From JAVBLK01 sp031553565 (GTDB taxonomy: Bacteria; Bacillota; Clostridia; Christensenellales; DUVY01), in assembly GCA_031553565.1 (NCBI GenBank), contig JAVBLK010000029.1, positions 1-14,863 of the forward strand: a DNA stretch of 14,863 nucleotides. Reading direction: 5' to 3'. Within the stretch, counting starts at the first letter, position 1. Each line of letters begins with the position of its first letter. Both the position numbers and the translations under genes were made by a program. Below are positions 1-5,944 of the stretch, in pieces. The notes below the pieces were generated by a model. That model ran no database searches, was not told where the DNA came from, and saw only the letters and a program-made list of their open reading frames with translations.

Positions 1-69
1 ATAAATAAGGGATATGAATATGTAAGGACAATACAGTATATTTTATGTCTGACCGGCAGAAGGTGTTAA
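1..69 (+). CDS. Possible 3' end of an upstream gene (partial)
   Basis: Frame 1 is open from the left edge to a TAA at 67-69, giving 22 residues that end in CLTGRRC. The other two + frames stop within the first 25 bases, so this is the only forward frame that could carry a gene tail. The stretch is too short to assign to a family and the stop may be chance. The tRNA promoter begins 25 bases after the stop, which fits a gene ending here. Confidence 0.25.
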   Translation: MNKGYEYVRTIQYILCLTGRRC

Positions 70-93
70 TTTGCGGAATTGATCCCAAACAGT

Positions 94-123
94 TTGACAA
101 GGCTATGCTTTTTTTCATATAAT
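94..123 (+). promoter_or_regulatory. Sigma-A-type promoter of tRNA-Leu
   Basis: A perfect TTGACA (94-99) and a perfect TATAAT (118-123) are separated by 18 bp. Transcription would start near 130, about 7 bases before the mature tRNA 5' end, which is a usual short leader for RNase P removal. Confidence 0.88.
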
Positions 124-136
124 AGTCAGGTAATTT

Positions 137-220
137 GCGGATGTGGCGGAACTGGCAGACGCGCCAGACTTAGGATCTGGTATCTTCGATGTGCAGGTTC
201 AATTCCTGTCATCCGCACCA
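137..220 (+). tRNA. tRNA-Leu, anticodon UAG
   Basis: The 84-nt gene folds into a class II tRNA. The acceptor stem is GCGGATG (137-143) with CATCCGC (210-216), the discriminator is A217, and CCA is encoded at 218-220. The anticodon stem is CCAGA/TCTGG (164-168/176-180) around the loop CTTAGGA, which gives anticodon TAG. The T arm has GTTCAAT-type loop sequence (TTCAATT, 198-204). A long variable arm lies between the anticodon and T arms, as expected for leucine tRNAs. UAG reads CUA and, by wobble, other CUN codons. It has its own promoter and terminator and appears to be a single-gene unit. Confidence 0.97.
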
Positions 221-229
221 ATGCGCTTC

Positions 230-273
230 GCTATAGGGGGAAACAAATCGTGTTTCCCCCTATAGCATTTTTT
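230..273 (+). terminator. Rho-independent terminator of tRNA-Leu
   Basis: A perfect 16-bp stem (230-245 with 251-266) encloses a 5-nt loop (AATCG). It is followed by A and six T (268-273). It begins 10 bases after the tRNA CCA end. Confidence 0.93.
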
Positions 274-312
274 AATAAAAAATGTGTCAAAAACTGAAAT
301 TTGCCGTTTAGA

Positions 313-341
313 TTGACTAAACCAATATTTCAGCCTATACT
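313..341 (+). promoter_or_regulatory. Sigma-A-type promoter of the small-gene cluster
   Basis: TTGACT (313-318) and TATACT (336-341) are separated by exactly 17 bp, with one mismatch to consensus in each box. Transcription would start near 348, leaving an untranslated leader of about 200 nt before the first GNAT gene. An imperfect inverted repeat (CTGAAAT 294-300 with ATTTCAG 327-333, and TTTAG 307-311 with CTAAA 317-321) is centred on the -35 box. It could be an operator for a dimeric repressor. It lacks a T-tract, so it is not a good terminator. Confidence 0.7.
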
Positions 342-402
342 ATGAGATGTTGAGAATCGCAAGCAAGCTCGTTTGCCTATGACCGAAACGCCGAAATAGT
401 GC

Positions 403-482
403 AATTTACGTGTTCCAAAGACTAGGCTTTGGCGGTTGCTCTAAGCAACCGGAGTTCACCAAAGGTGAACAACACATAGATT
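403..482 (+). promoter_or_regulatory. Structured leader RNA candidate, four-way-junction fold
   Basis: Three perfect hairpins lie side by side: CCAAAG/CTTTGG (415-420/427-432, 6-nt loop), an 8-bp stem 433-440/444-451 (loop CTA) and a 7-bp stem GTTCACC/GGTGAAC (454-460/464-470, loop AAA). Flanking sequences 403-414 and 471-482 pair to close them: 10 Watson-Crick pairs, one G-U and one C-A mismatch. Only two bases (452-453) are unpaired at the junction. The shape is cloverleaf-like, but loop sizes rule out a tRNA. A further 6-pair hairpin (359-364/371-376, one G-U) lies upstream. The element sits in the leader between the 313-341 promoter and the first GNAT gene. I do not recognise it as a named riboswitch. 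It could equally be a DNA-level palindromic element. Confidence 0.5.
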
Positions 483-545
483 ATAATTAAACAAAAATAC
501 GGTATTAAACAGAAGAAAAGCCTGCAATAAGGAAAATTGGAATTG

Positions 546-1067
546 ATGATGAAATTGCCGATAAAAACGAAGCGGCTATATATAACCGAATTTGATGAAA
601 GCATGGCGGAAAGCGTGCATCAGTGTTCGCTTGATGAGGACAACCGCCGCTTTTTGGCGGATGAGGTGTTTAAAACAGTCGGACAGGCGCGCGACGTGAT
701 ATGCAAACTGAAAGGGTTTTACACGAAAAAGAATGCGCCGCTTGTCTATTCGGTATACTTAAGTGGCGGAACGCATATAGGGCATGTCCAAGCCATACCG
801 TTCGGTGTAGGATGGGAAATCGGGTATCATATCGCCAAACAGTTTACAGGGCAGGGATATGCAACGGAGGCGGTTTCGGCCTTTCTGGTCCCGGTCATGC
901 AACATCTTGGTATCTCGGAAATTTACGGAGTTTGCCATGATGATAACGCCGCATCTGTTAAGGTGCTTAAAAAATGCGGCTTTGTTTTAGATTTTCACGG
1001 ACTCGATTATTTGCAGGGAAAAAAGCAGATGATGTACCGTTTCAAATATACGAAAGCGCAAAGCTAA
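546..1067 (+). CDS. GNAT family N-acetyltransferase (RimJ/RimL-like)
   Basis: The 173-residue product looks like an Acetyltransf_3-type GNAT enzyme, transferring acetyl from acetyl-CoA to an amine. It opens with the family-typical pattern of a basic/hydrophobic start (IKTKRLYITEF). It carries the acetyl-CoA loop Q-x-x-G-x-G as QFTGQGYATEAV near residue 100. The later NAASVKVLKKCGF segment is the usual GNAT motif B helix. The substrate cannot be told from sequence. The start is uncertain: AAGGA at 529-533 precedes TTG codons at 537 and 543 and ATGs at 546 and 549. I chose the first ATG. This is the first gene of a same-strand cluster and is likely expressed from the promoter at 313-341 through a structured leader. 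The next gene starts 9 bp downstream. Confidence 0.87.
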   Translation: MMKLPIKTKRLYITEFDESMAESVHQCSLDEDNRRFLADEVFKTVGQARDVICKLKGFYTKKNAPLVYSVYLSGGTHIGHVQAIPFGVGWEIGYHIAKQFTGQGYATEAVSAFLVPVMQHLGISEIYGVCHDDNAASVKVLKKCGFVLDFHGLDYLQGKKQMMYRFKYTKAQS

Positions 1068-1076
1068 AGGTATGAT

Positions 1077-1868
1077 ATGAATATTTTAGAAACCGACAGA
1101 TTGATTTTCAGGCATATCGCCGCGGAGGATTACGCGGCGATATGCCCGATATTGCAAGATATCGAGGTCATGTATGCGTGGGAGCACGCTTTCTCCGATA
1201 AGGAAGTGACCGACTGGATCAATGAGAACATCATGCGGTACGAAAGAGACGGCTATAGCTACTGGGCGGTCATAGAAAAGGCGTCGGGCAAGCTGATAGG
1301 GGTTTCGGGATTGCTTGCCGAGCAGGCGGACGGCGAGCAATTTGTCGGCGTCGGGTACATTTACAACAAAGCATACTGGCACAAGGGCTACGCCTTTGAG
1401 GGCGCGGCAGGCTGTATGCGTTATGCGTTTGAAGTTTTGGGTCTAAACGAAGTGACGGCATCAATCAGACCGAATAATTATCCGTCCCGGAAAGTGGCGG
1501 AAAAGCTTGGAATGACCGTCAAGAAAGAATATGTCAAACATTACAAAGGCAAAGTTATGCCGCATTTGTTGTACAGCAAAAATAGGGATGAGCAAGCAAG
1601 GACGGCAGCAAATAAGGAACGTCCTGATCTGCTGCTGCAAAACCTTGATAAAATTCACACAACGCCGATGGGCGCAGAGCGTGTAATAAAGAATCTCAAA
1701 TTAGAAACGGACGATGTTGTCGGGTGGTGCGTACAGGCAACCGGCAGCGCAGACAAAATAACCTGTCAGGGAAAGAATTGGTATGTTTACGCTAAGGATG
1801 CCGTAATAACAATCAATATTCGTAGCTATACGATTATAACGGCGCATAAAAAACGTGAGCAAAAATAA
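1077..1868 (+). CDS. GNAT acetyltransferase fused to C-terminal DUF3781
   Basis: The 263-residue product has two parts. Residues 1 to about 170 are a second RimJ/RimL-type GNAT domain, starting LETDRLIFRHI, with a WHKGYAFEGAAG acetyl-CoA loop (the first Q/R of the motif is replaced by W, glycine and alanine kept) and NNYPSRKVAEKLGM as motif B. Residues of about 182-263 match my recollection of DUF3781: LDKIHTTPMGAERV, then DDVVGWC, GKNWYV and a terminal ITINIRSYTIITAHK. DUF3781 has no known function and is often a free-standing protein of about 80 residues. AAGG at 1067-1070 is 6 bases before the ATG, supporting the start. The GNAT paralogue immediately upstream is only distantly similar, so this is not a recent duplication. 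The acceptor substrate is unknown. Confidence 0.85.
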   Translation: MNILETDRLIFRHIAAEDYAAICPILQDIEVMYAWEHAFSDKEVTDWINENIMRYERDGYSYWAVIEKASGKLIGVSGLLAEQADGEQFVGVGYIYNKAYWHKGYAFEGAAGCMRYAFEVLGLNEVTASIRPNNYPSRKVAEKLGMTVKKEYVKHYKGKVMPHLLYSKNRDEQARTAANKERPDLLLQNLDKIHTTPMGAERVIKNLKLETDDVVGWCVQATGSADKITCQGKNWYVYAKDAVITINIRSYTIITAHKKREQK

Positions 1869-1892
1869 CGCACTGTATTAAAGGGGAATGAT

Positions 1893-2261
1893 ATGTCTAT
1901 CGATATGAAACCGATCACTACATTAGAAGAGTATATTTCCGTCCAAAGCCCTGAAGCGCAGCAGTGGCTGAAGGAGTTTTTTGGCTATATGGACAAAAAA
2001 TATCCGCACTTAAAAATTACGATGTTCCGTCAGTGTCCGATGTATAAGAGGACCAATAATTATCTTGACGGATACGTTATGTTTACGGCGTCAAAAACGC
2101 ATTTTACGCTTCATATTCTGAACTTCGACTTGATCGAATCCGCTAAGGCACGCCTCGACTATGCGGATTTCGGCAAAGGCTGCATTAAGGTGAAATATAA
2201 GTACAGGGAAGCCTGGCCAATATTAAAAGAGCTCTGCGATTTTGAAATCGCAAGGTGGTAA
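1893..2261 (+). CDS. DUF1801 (YdhG-like) domain protein
   Basis: The 122-residue product resembles the DUF1801/YdhG fold. It has an N-terminal helix region (TTLEEYISVQSPEAQQWLKE), a middle part matching the family's 'surface then MFTASKTHFTLHI' strands, and the FGKGCIKVKYKYR segment that corresponds to the conserved SKGxIxF region. Length is normal for the family. Some relatives in Bacillus are described as iron chaperones, but most are uncharacterised, so I do not assign a reaction. AAGGGGA at 1881-1887 places the ribosome well for the ATG at 1893. The gene starts 24 bp after the GNAT-DUF3781 gene in the same direction. Confidence 0.75.
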   Translation: MSIDMKPITTLEEYISVQSPEAQQWLKEFFGYMDKKYPHLKITMFRQCPMYKRTNNYLDGYVMFTASKTHFTLHILNFDLIESAKARLDYADFGKGCIKVKYKYREAWPILKELCDFEIARW

Positions 2262-2311
2262 TCGGCGCGCGATTGCTGAAAGCAACGGAACAAAAAAACA
2301 GGAGAAAAATG

Positions 2312-2881
2312 ATGCAGGAAAAATTCAGGTGTTTTGGGACGGGAATCCCGGTATATGAGGACTATCACGATAACGAATGGGGACGGCCGGAGCACGACGA
2401 TATCAGGCTGTTTGAAATGCTTAACCTTGAAGGGGCGCAGGCGGGGCTGTCGTGGATAACCGTGCTCAAAAAGAGGGAAGCATACCGCAAGGCATTTGAC
2501 GGCTTCGACCCCGAAAAGATCGCATTGTACGGCGACGCAAAAATAGAAGAGCTGATGGCGAACCCCGGCATAATCCGCAACCGCTTGAAGATTTTTGCGG
2601 TTATCGCTAACGCCAAGGCGTATCTTGAAGTGGTGAAAACGCACGGCAGCTTTAATCAATTCATCTGGTCTTACGTCGGCGGCAAGCCTCTTGACGGCAA
2701 CAAAGAAAAATTTGAGGATTTTTTAGCAAGCACGCCATTGTCCGACAAGATAAGCAAGGACTTAAAAAAGCTTGGCTTCAAGTTTGTGGGCACAACCATA
2801 ATTTACGCCTTTATGCAGGCCGTCGGCATGGTCAACGACCACCTCAAGTGCTGCCCTGTTTATGAAGAATTAATTATTTAA
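2312..2881 (+). CDS. tag: DNA-3-methyladenine glycosylase I
   Basis: This enzyme removes 3-methyladenine from alkylated DNA, the first step of base excision repair in the cytoplasm. The 189-residue product has the length of E. coli Tag (187). The four zinc ligands are present as C7, H19, H177 and C181, the last two in an HxxxC motif. The catalytic/base-stacking positions known from E. coli (E38, W46) correspond to E40 and W48 in EGAQAGLSW. The YHDNEWG motif is also intact. The frame is open back to a GTG at 2255, overlapping the previous gene, but GGAG at 2301-2304 serves the ATGs at 2309 or 2312, and family length agrees with 2312. The gene shares the cluster direction and probably its transcript. 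Confidence 0.95.
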   Translation: MQEKFRCFGTGIPVYEDYHDNEWGRPEHDDIRLFEMLNLEGAQAGLSWITVLKKREAYRKAFDGFDPEKIALYGDAKIEELMANPGIIRNRLKIFAVIANAKAYLEVVKTHGSFNQFIWSYVGGKPLDGNKEKFEDFLASTPLSDKISKDLKKLGFKFVGTTIIYAFMQAVGMVNDHLKCCPVYEELII

Positions 2882-2919
2882 AATGCAATAAATTATTAAA
2901 ATTATTTGGCGGAGGAATC

Positions 2920-3720
2920 ATGTTTAACTATAAAATCAAATTTACCAGAAAAAAAGAGGCTGCAGAAATAACAAATGAAAAAGCCTGCGAATTGATTGAT
3001 GATTATTATAATACATTGAGCAATAACGGACAGGCTATTTGCGGTTTTGAGATTTACTCGGACAAGGATTCTATAATTTTTGCAATTGTACTACCGATGG
3101 AGGATTCTCTTTCAGATAATTACAGCAGTACTTATGTAAAAGAAAGATATAATAAACTGAAAGACATATTCGATATAGAAATTATTAGAGAAGGCATAAA
3201 TATCGAATATCATACATCTTGCGAATGTATTAAACCGTCTTGGTACTTTTTATATAATGAAGGCAATTTAGGCGAAAGCCCGCTTGTTTGCGGGGATTGT
3301 CATAAACCTGTGCCGCTTTACAAAATACCTTATATCAGCAAAGAAAAGGATCATTATCCAGTCTTGAGCTGGTGGCGCGCTAAAAATGCAATGGACTCGC
3401 TTTGGTATCACGGGTTATGGGACAGATTTACTTACGGGGAAAATGTGCTTCCAAAATCAAAACTAAACCGCGAAGGACGAAAGTTGTGTAAGGAATTAGA
3501 AAAAAGTTTAAAAGTACCCGTTTATTATTTTATTTACTATTTTTGCGAAGAAGATGACGATGAGGATATGATAACACCTAAAGGTTTACCGCATCAAATA
3601 CCAAAGGTATGTCCTCTTTGCGGCGGTGAATGGATAGACGATTCTGAATTTTGCAAATGCGAAAAATGCAGGCTTATAACGGACAGCCCCGCATGGAAAG
3701 GGAATCGAAACCTGATGTGA
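2920..3720 (+). CDS. DUF2310-like zinc-ribbon protein
   Basis: The 266-residue product resembles the DUF2310 family, described as zinc-ribbon-containing and possibly nucleic-acid-binding. Four cysteines (C101, C103, C124, C127 of CGDC) could form one metal site. CPLC at 231-234 with CEKC at 247-250 makes a classical C-terminal zinc ribbon, with one more cysteine at 245. Between them lie WWRAKNAMDSLWY and SKLNREGRKLCKELEKSL followed by VPVYYFIYYF, which fit the family pattern. A GGAGGA box at 2911-2916 sits close to the ATG. The gene is visibly richer in A+T than its neighbours, which suggests separate acquisition. Family assignment is from memory of the motifs; the function is unknown. Confidence 0.68.
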   Translation: MFNYKIKFTRKKEAAEITNEKACELIDDYYNTLSNNGQAICGFEIYSDKDSIIFAIVLPMEDSLSDNYSSTYVKERYNKLKDIFDIEIIREGINIEYHTSCECIKPSWYFLYNEGNLGESPLVCGDCHKPVPLYKIPYISKEKDHYPVLSWWRAKNAMDSLWYHGLWDRFTYGENVLPKSKLNREGRKLCKELEKSLKVPVYYFIYYFCEEDDDEDMITPKGLPHQIPKVCPLCGGEWIDDSEFCKCEKCRLITDSPAWKGNRNLM

Positions 3721-3745
3721 TTAATATTTTTCAAGGAGAAGCCTC

Positions 3746-4162
3746 ATGCGTGACGCGGAAAAAACAATCGGAAATTTGATCGACAAGCAAAGCGTTGCTT
3801 TTATAGCGTCGTGCGATGCCGACGGCTTTCCAAACATGAAGGCTATGCTGCCGCCGAGAAAGCGGGAAGGCATCAAAGAATTTTACTTTACGACCAACAC
3901 CTCGTCGATGCGGGTAAAGCAGTACCGGACGAACCCTAAGGCAAGCATATATTTTTACGACAAGCGATTTTTCCAGGGCGTCCAACTGACGGGCAATATG
4001 GAAGTGCTGGAGGACGCTGCCGCCAAAGAGATGATCTGGCGAGAGGGCGACACCATGTACTACGCTAAGGGCGTGACCGACCCAGACTAATGCGTACTCA
4101 AATTCACCGCGCAAAAAGGCAGATATTATCACAACTTCAAATCAGAGGATTTTGAGGTTTGA
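3746..4162 (+). pseudogene. Pyridoxamine 5'-phosphate oxidase-like flavoprotein, interrupted by an in-frame TAA
   Basis: The frame encodes a small split-barrel FMN-binding protein of the pyridoxamine-phosphate-oxidase-like family. Visible family segments are an N-terminal helix, VAFIASCDADGFPNMKAM, FYFTTNTSSMRVKQYRTNPKASIYFYD, then GNMEVLED and YYAKGVTDPD. After 114 residues a TAA (4088-4090) follows GVTDPD. The same frame then continues for 23 more codons (CVLKFTAQKGRYYHNFKSEDFEV) to TGA at 4160-4162. Those residues match the usual family C-terminus, where a tyrosine normally precedes CVLKF. One base change from TAT or TAC explains the stop. Neighbouring genes end with ordinary TAA, TGA and TAG stops, so recoding is unlikely. 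A good AAGGAG box (3733-3738) remains. The loss removes the last barrel strand, so the product is probably impaired. A sequencing error is possible. Confidence 0.85.
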
Positions 4163-4192
4163 AAATAACAAAAAAATAATAAAGGACGCATT

Positions 4193-4561
4193 GTGGATAA
4201 GTATTCTCAGGCGGAAAAGGAAGAAGCTATAAAAGCGCTCCGTTCGTCGATTGGCAAATGCGAAAAAACGCTGTCAAAGCTTAAAGACGGCAGTTGGCAA
4301 AAGCGATGGACAGGACGGCAGCTGGAGACCTATTATTTGTCGGTCGGACTATTAGAGCCGGCGCCGGTGCAGTATTCCGGGGACCAATTGACAGCCGCTG
4401 CGCAGACACTAAACGAACTCATGGAAAAATGCAAAGGCTTGCCCGAAAAGTTTATTGAAGGCAGCGCCCAAAATACATTGGCAAGGCGGCGGCTGAAAGC
4501 TTTTTCTATCGCGCTTACCCTGATAAATGAACAAACCGATAAACAAAAGGAGTCTTTATGA
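4193..4561 (+). CDS. Unrecognised 122-residue protein with an internal duplication
   Basis: I cannot assign this protein to a named family. It is predicted soluble and helical with no signal peptide. Residues 20-54 and 77-111 are two copies of one motif, offset by 57 residues: IGKCEKTLSKLKDGSWQ... and MEKCKGLPEKFIEGSAQ... share KC, K, GS, Q, R, L and the final hydrophobic pair. This predicts a two-fold pseudosymmetric helical bundle. The start is GTG at 4193, with AAAGGA at 4181-4186 six bases upstream. The stop overlaps the next start as ATGA (4558-4561), so the two genes are probably translationally coupled. Confidence 0.72.
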   Translation: MDKYSQAEKEEAIKALRSSIGKCEKTLSKLKDGSWQKRWTGRQLETYYLSVGLLEPAPVQYSGDQLTAAAQTLNELMEKCKGLPEKFIEGSAQNTLARRRLKAFSIALTLINEQTDKQKESL

Positions 4562-4995
4562 AAATCAATCCGTATCTATACTTTAACGGCAACGCGGCGG
4601 AGGCGATCGCCTTGTATGAGAAGGCGTTCGGCGGCAAGGCGATTGTGGCAAAATTCAAGGATGCGCCGCACTTCGACAAGGCATATACCGTCCCGGCAGG
4701 AACGGAGGAATGGGTCATGCACGCCCGCCTGAATCTCGGCGGCGAGGCGATGATGTTTTGCGACACGCCCGAAATCAGCAAGCCCGGTGAGCAGGTGCAG
4801 CTGATGATCATGTTTGACAGTATCGATGCGCTGCAAAAGGCTTTCGCTGTGCTAAAGAACAGCGGAACGGTGACAATGGAACCGCAAAAAACCTTTTGGA
4901 GCGAGTGCTTCGGCTCGGTCAAAGACAAATTTGGCGTATGCTGGCTGCTCTCCTACGAGAACGAAGCCCAGAAAGCGGAAGTCTACGGAGAATAA
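4558..4995 (+). CDS. VOC family protein, PhnB-like (glyoxalase/bleomycin-resistance fold)
   Basis: The 145-residue product has the layout of PhnB-type vicinal-oxygen-chelate proteins: PYLYFNGNAAEAIALYEKAF at the start, HARLNLGGEAMMFCD in the middle, a VQLMIMFDSIDALQKAF helix, and the closing SVKDKFGVCWLL. Members are dimeric with paired beta-alpha-beta-beta-beta units. Relatives include glyoxalases and antibiotic-binding resistance proteins, but PhnB-like members mostly lack a known reaction. Its ATG overlaps the stop of the preceding gene by 4 bp, and AAAGGAG (4546-4552) lies inside that gene, so translation is likely coupled. Confidence 0.88.
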   Translation: MKINPYLYFNGNAAEAIALYEKAFGGKAIVAKFKDAPHFDKAYTVPAGTEEWVMHARLNLGGEAMMFCDTPEISKPGEQVQLMIMFDSIDALQKAFAVLKNSGTVTMEPQKTFWSECFGSVKDKFGVCWLLSYENEAQKAEVYGE

Positions 4996-5000
4996 GCGGG

Positions 5001-5459
5001 ATGGAGCATATCAGCGATTTTTTAGGCGCAGTAGATCCGGCGCACAAGGCCTTTGTGGAGGAGCTGCACGGCATTTTATCGGGAGCTGGCCGCAAAGTAA
5101 AGTTCGAAGATAAGGCGGCCGGCCCGTTCGTATCTTACTCTGACCCGAAAACAAGGCGGTCGGTTCTCAATTTTTATTTCAGGAAAAACGGGCTGCACGT
5201 CCGGCTGTATCCCGAAACCGACACCGGCAATGCCGCCCTTACGGACAGCATGGTCTCCGATATCGCCAAAGCGCCCGACTGCAAACGGCTTAAGCAAACG
5301 GCCGAGTGCAATCCGAAATGCGTCATGGGTTACGATTTTGAGCTGCGCGGGACGCACTATCAAAAATGCCGTTATACCGCATTCCAGTTCCTTGTCACCG
5401 AGGAAAACAAACCCGTCATAACAAAATGGGTTGCCGAAGAGTTGGTGAAATCATTGTAG
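5001..5459 (+). CDS. Uncharacterised small protein with four conserved-looking cysteines
   Basis: The 152-residue product begins at ATG 5001, 5 bp after the VOC gene. The frame is open back to 4896, but that extension overlaps the VOC coding sequence and looks like its shadow. GGAG at 4987-4990 is a usable though distant ribosome site. Visible segments include FVSYSDPKTRRSVLNFYFRK and HVRLYPE, suggesting a beta-rich N-terminal half. The C-terminal half has C94, C103, C107 (ECNPKC followed by MGYDF) and C123 (YQKCRY), a spacing compatible with a metal site. I recall similar proteins in Clostridia but no named function. It is the last gene of the cluster and ends in TAG. Confidence 0.72.
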   Translation: MEHISDFLGAVDPAHKAFVEELHGILSGAGRKVKFEDKAAGPFVSYSDPKTRRSVLNFYFRKNGLHVRLYPETDTGNAALTDSMVSDIAKAPDCKRLKQTAECNPKCVMGYDFELRGTHYQKCRYTAFQFLVTEENKPVITKWVAEELVKSL

Positions 5460-5472
5460 CAATTCTGCAAAG

Positions 5473-5504
5473 TTTCAGCGTGTTTCTTGAGGTAAACGCT
5501 GAAA
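5473..5504 (+). terminator. Weak terminator-like hairpin after the cluster
   Basis: TTTCAGCGT (5473-5481) pairs perfectly with ACGCTGAAA (5496-5504) around a 14-nt loop, 13 bases after the last gene of the cluster. Only a broken T-run follows, so termination here is uncertain. Confidence 0.35.
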
Positions 5505-5528
5505 ATTTAAGAATAATTTACAGCGGCG

Positions 5529-5580
5529 CTTCTTCCCTTCACAAAAAAGTTCTACTGCCTGTGAAGGGAAGAAGACTTTT
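5529..5580 (+). terminator. Strong 14-bp hairpin, terminator-like, upstream of repeat copy 1
   Basis: A perfect 14-bp stem (5529-5542 with 5561-5574) has an 18-nt loop and is followed by AC and four T (5577-5580). It may end the upstream operon transcript. The long loop and short T-run are atypical. The same position in repeat copy 2 also carries a hairpin, so the structure may belong to the repeated element rather than being a plain terminator. Confidence 0.45.
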
Positions 5581-5624
5581 AATGACAAAAAAGACGCGGT
5601 CACAAAATTCTGTCGAATTATTCA
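5569..5624 (+). repeat. Direct repeat copy 1 (hairpin/ATG element)
   Basis: From AAGAAG at 5569 this matches 6074-6129. From the ATG at 5582 onward, 38 of 43 bases are identical. The open frame from that ATG runs 45 codons to 5719 and begins MTKKTRSQNSVELF. Differences between the copies are one synonymous change, S/R and V/I, which hints at past coding. The start vaguely recalls the N-terminus of some IS3-type OrfA proteins (MTKxTRR...S), but the rest does not, so this may be a decayed transposase fragment or a non-coding element. Confidence 0.6.
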
Positions 5625-5769
5625 ACGGTTACCTAAATGTAAAACGGAAAAAGGCAGTGATAAAATCCTTCCCGCAAGTAAAATCTACTGCCAAACTCCA
5701 ATATATTTTAGTCTTATAAATACTTTGACACATTCTGTTAGCATTCCAAACAAAATGTTTACAAAAATC

Positions 5770-5798
5770 TTGCATATACTAGAAAAAAATGATACAAT
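5770..5798 (+). promoter_or_regulatory. Weak promoter candidate
   Basis: TTGCAT (5770-5775) and TACAAT (5793-5798) are 17 bp apart. The -10 is good and the -35 poor. It is one of very few spaced pairs in the region that could drive the giant gene, giving a leader of almost 400 nt. A nearby TTGACA (5725-5730) has no adequate -10. A second possibility is TTGACG (6064-6069) with TATGAC (6086-6091), 16 bp apart. Confidence 0.25.
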
Positions 5799-5944
5799 TT
5801 ACGCTATACGCGTTCGGGAAAAGAGAATAAAATCCGACAAAAAATGCGGAAATCCGCCTATGACATGGCAGGAAGTCCAAAGATGAAACGACCATTTTGC
5901 CGGTTAAGCGGTTACCTAGATCAACAGCTTTTGCCCTGAACAAG

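Noticed and set aside
410..475. A second, unusual tRNA
   Set aside because: The fold has three arms, but loops of 6, 3 and 3 nt leave no anticodon loop and no T-loop sequence.
4088..4090. Recoded or reassigned TAA codon in the flavoprotein gene
   Set aside because: TAA ends several neighbouring genes normally, and no readthrough or selenocysteine-type signal applies to TAA.
4896..5000. Upstream extension of the four-cysteine gene
   Set aside because: It overlaps the end of the VOC gene and reads as arginine/leucine-rich shadow sequence; ATG 5001 gives a sensible N-terminus.
137..5459. Genomic island integrated at the tRNA-Leu gene
   Set aside because: No integrase is present and I found no second copy of the tRNA 3' end in the window. 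The tRNA has an intact promoter and terminator, so there is no direct evidence of integration.
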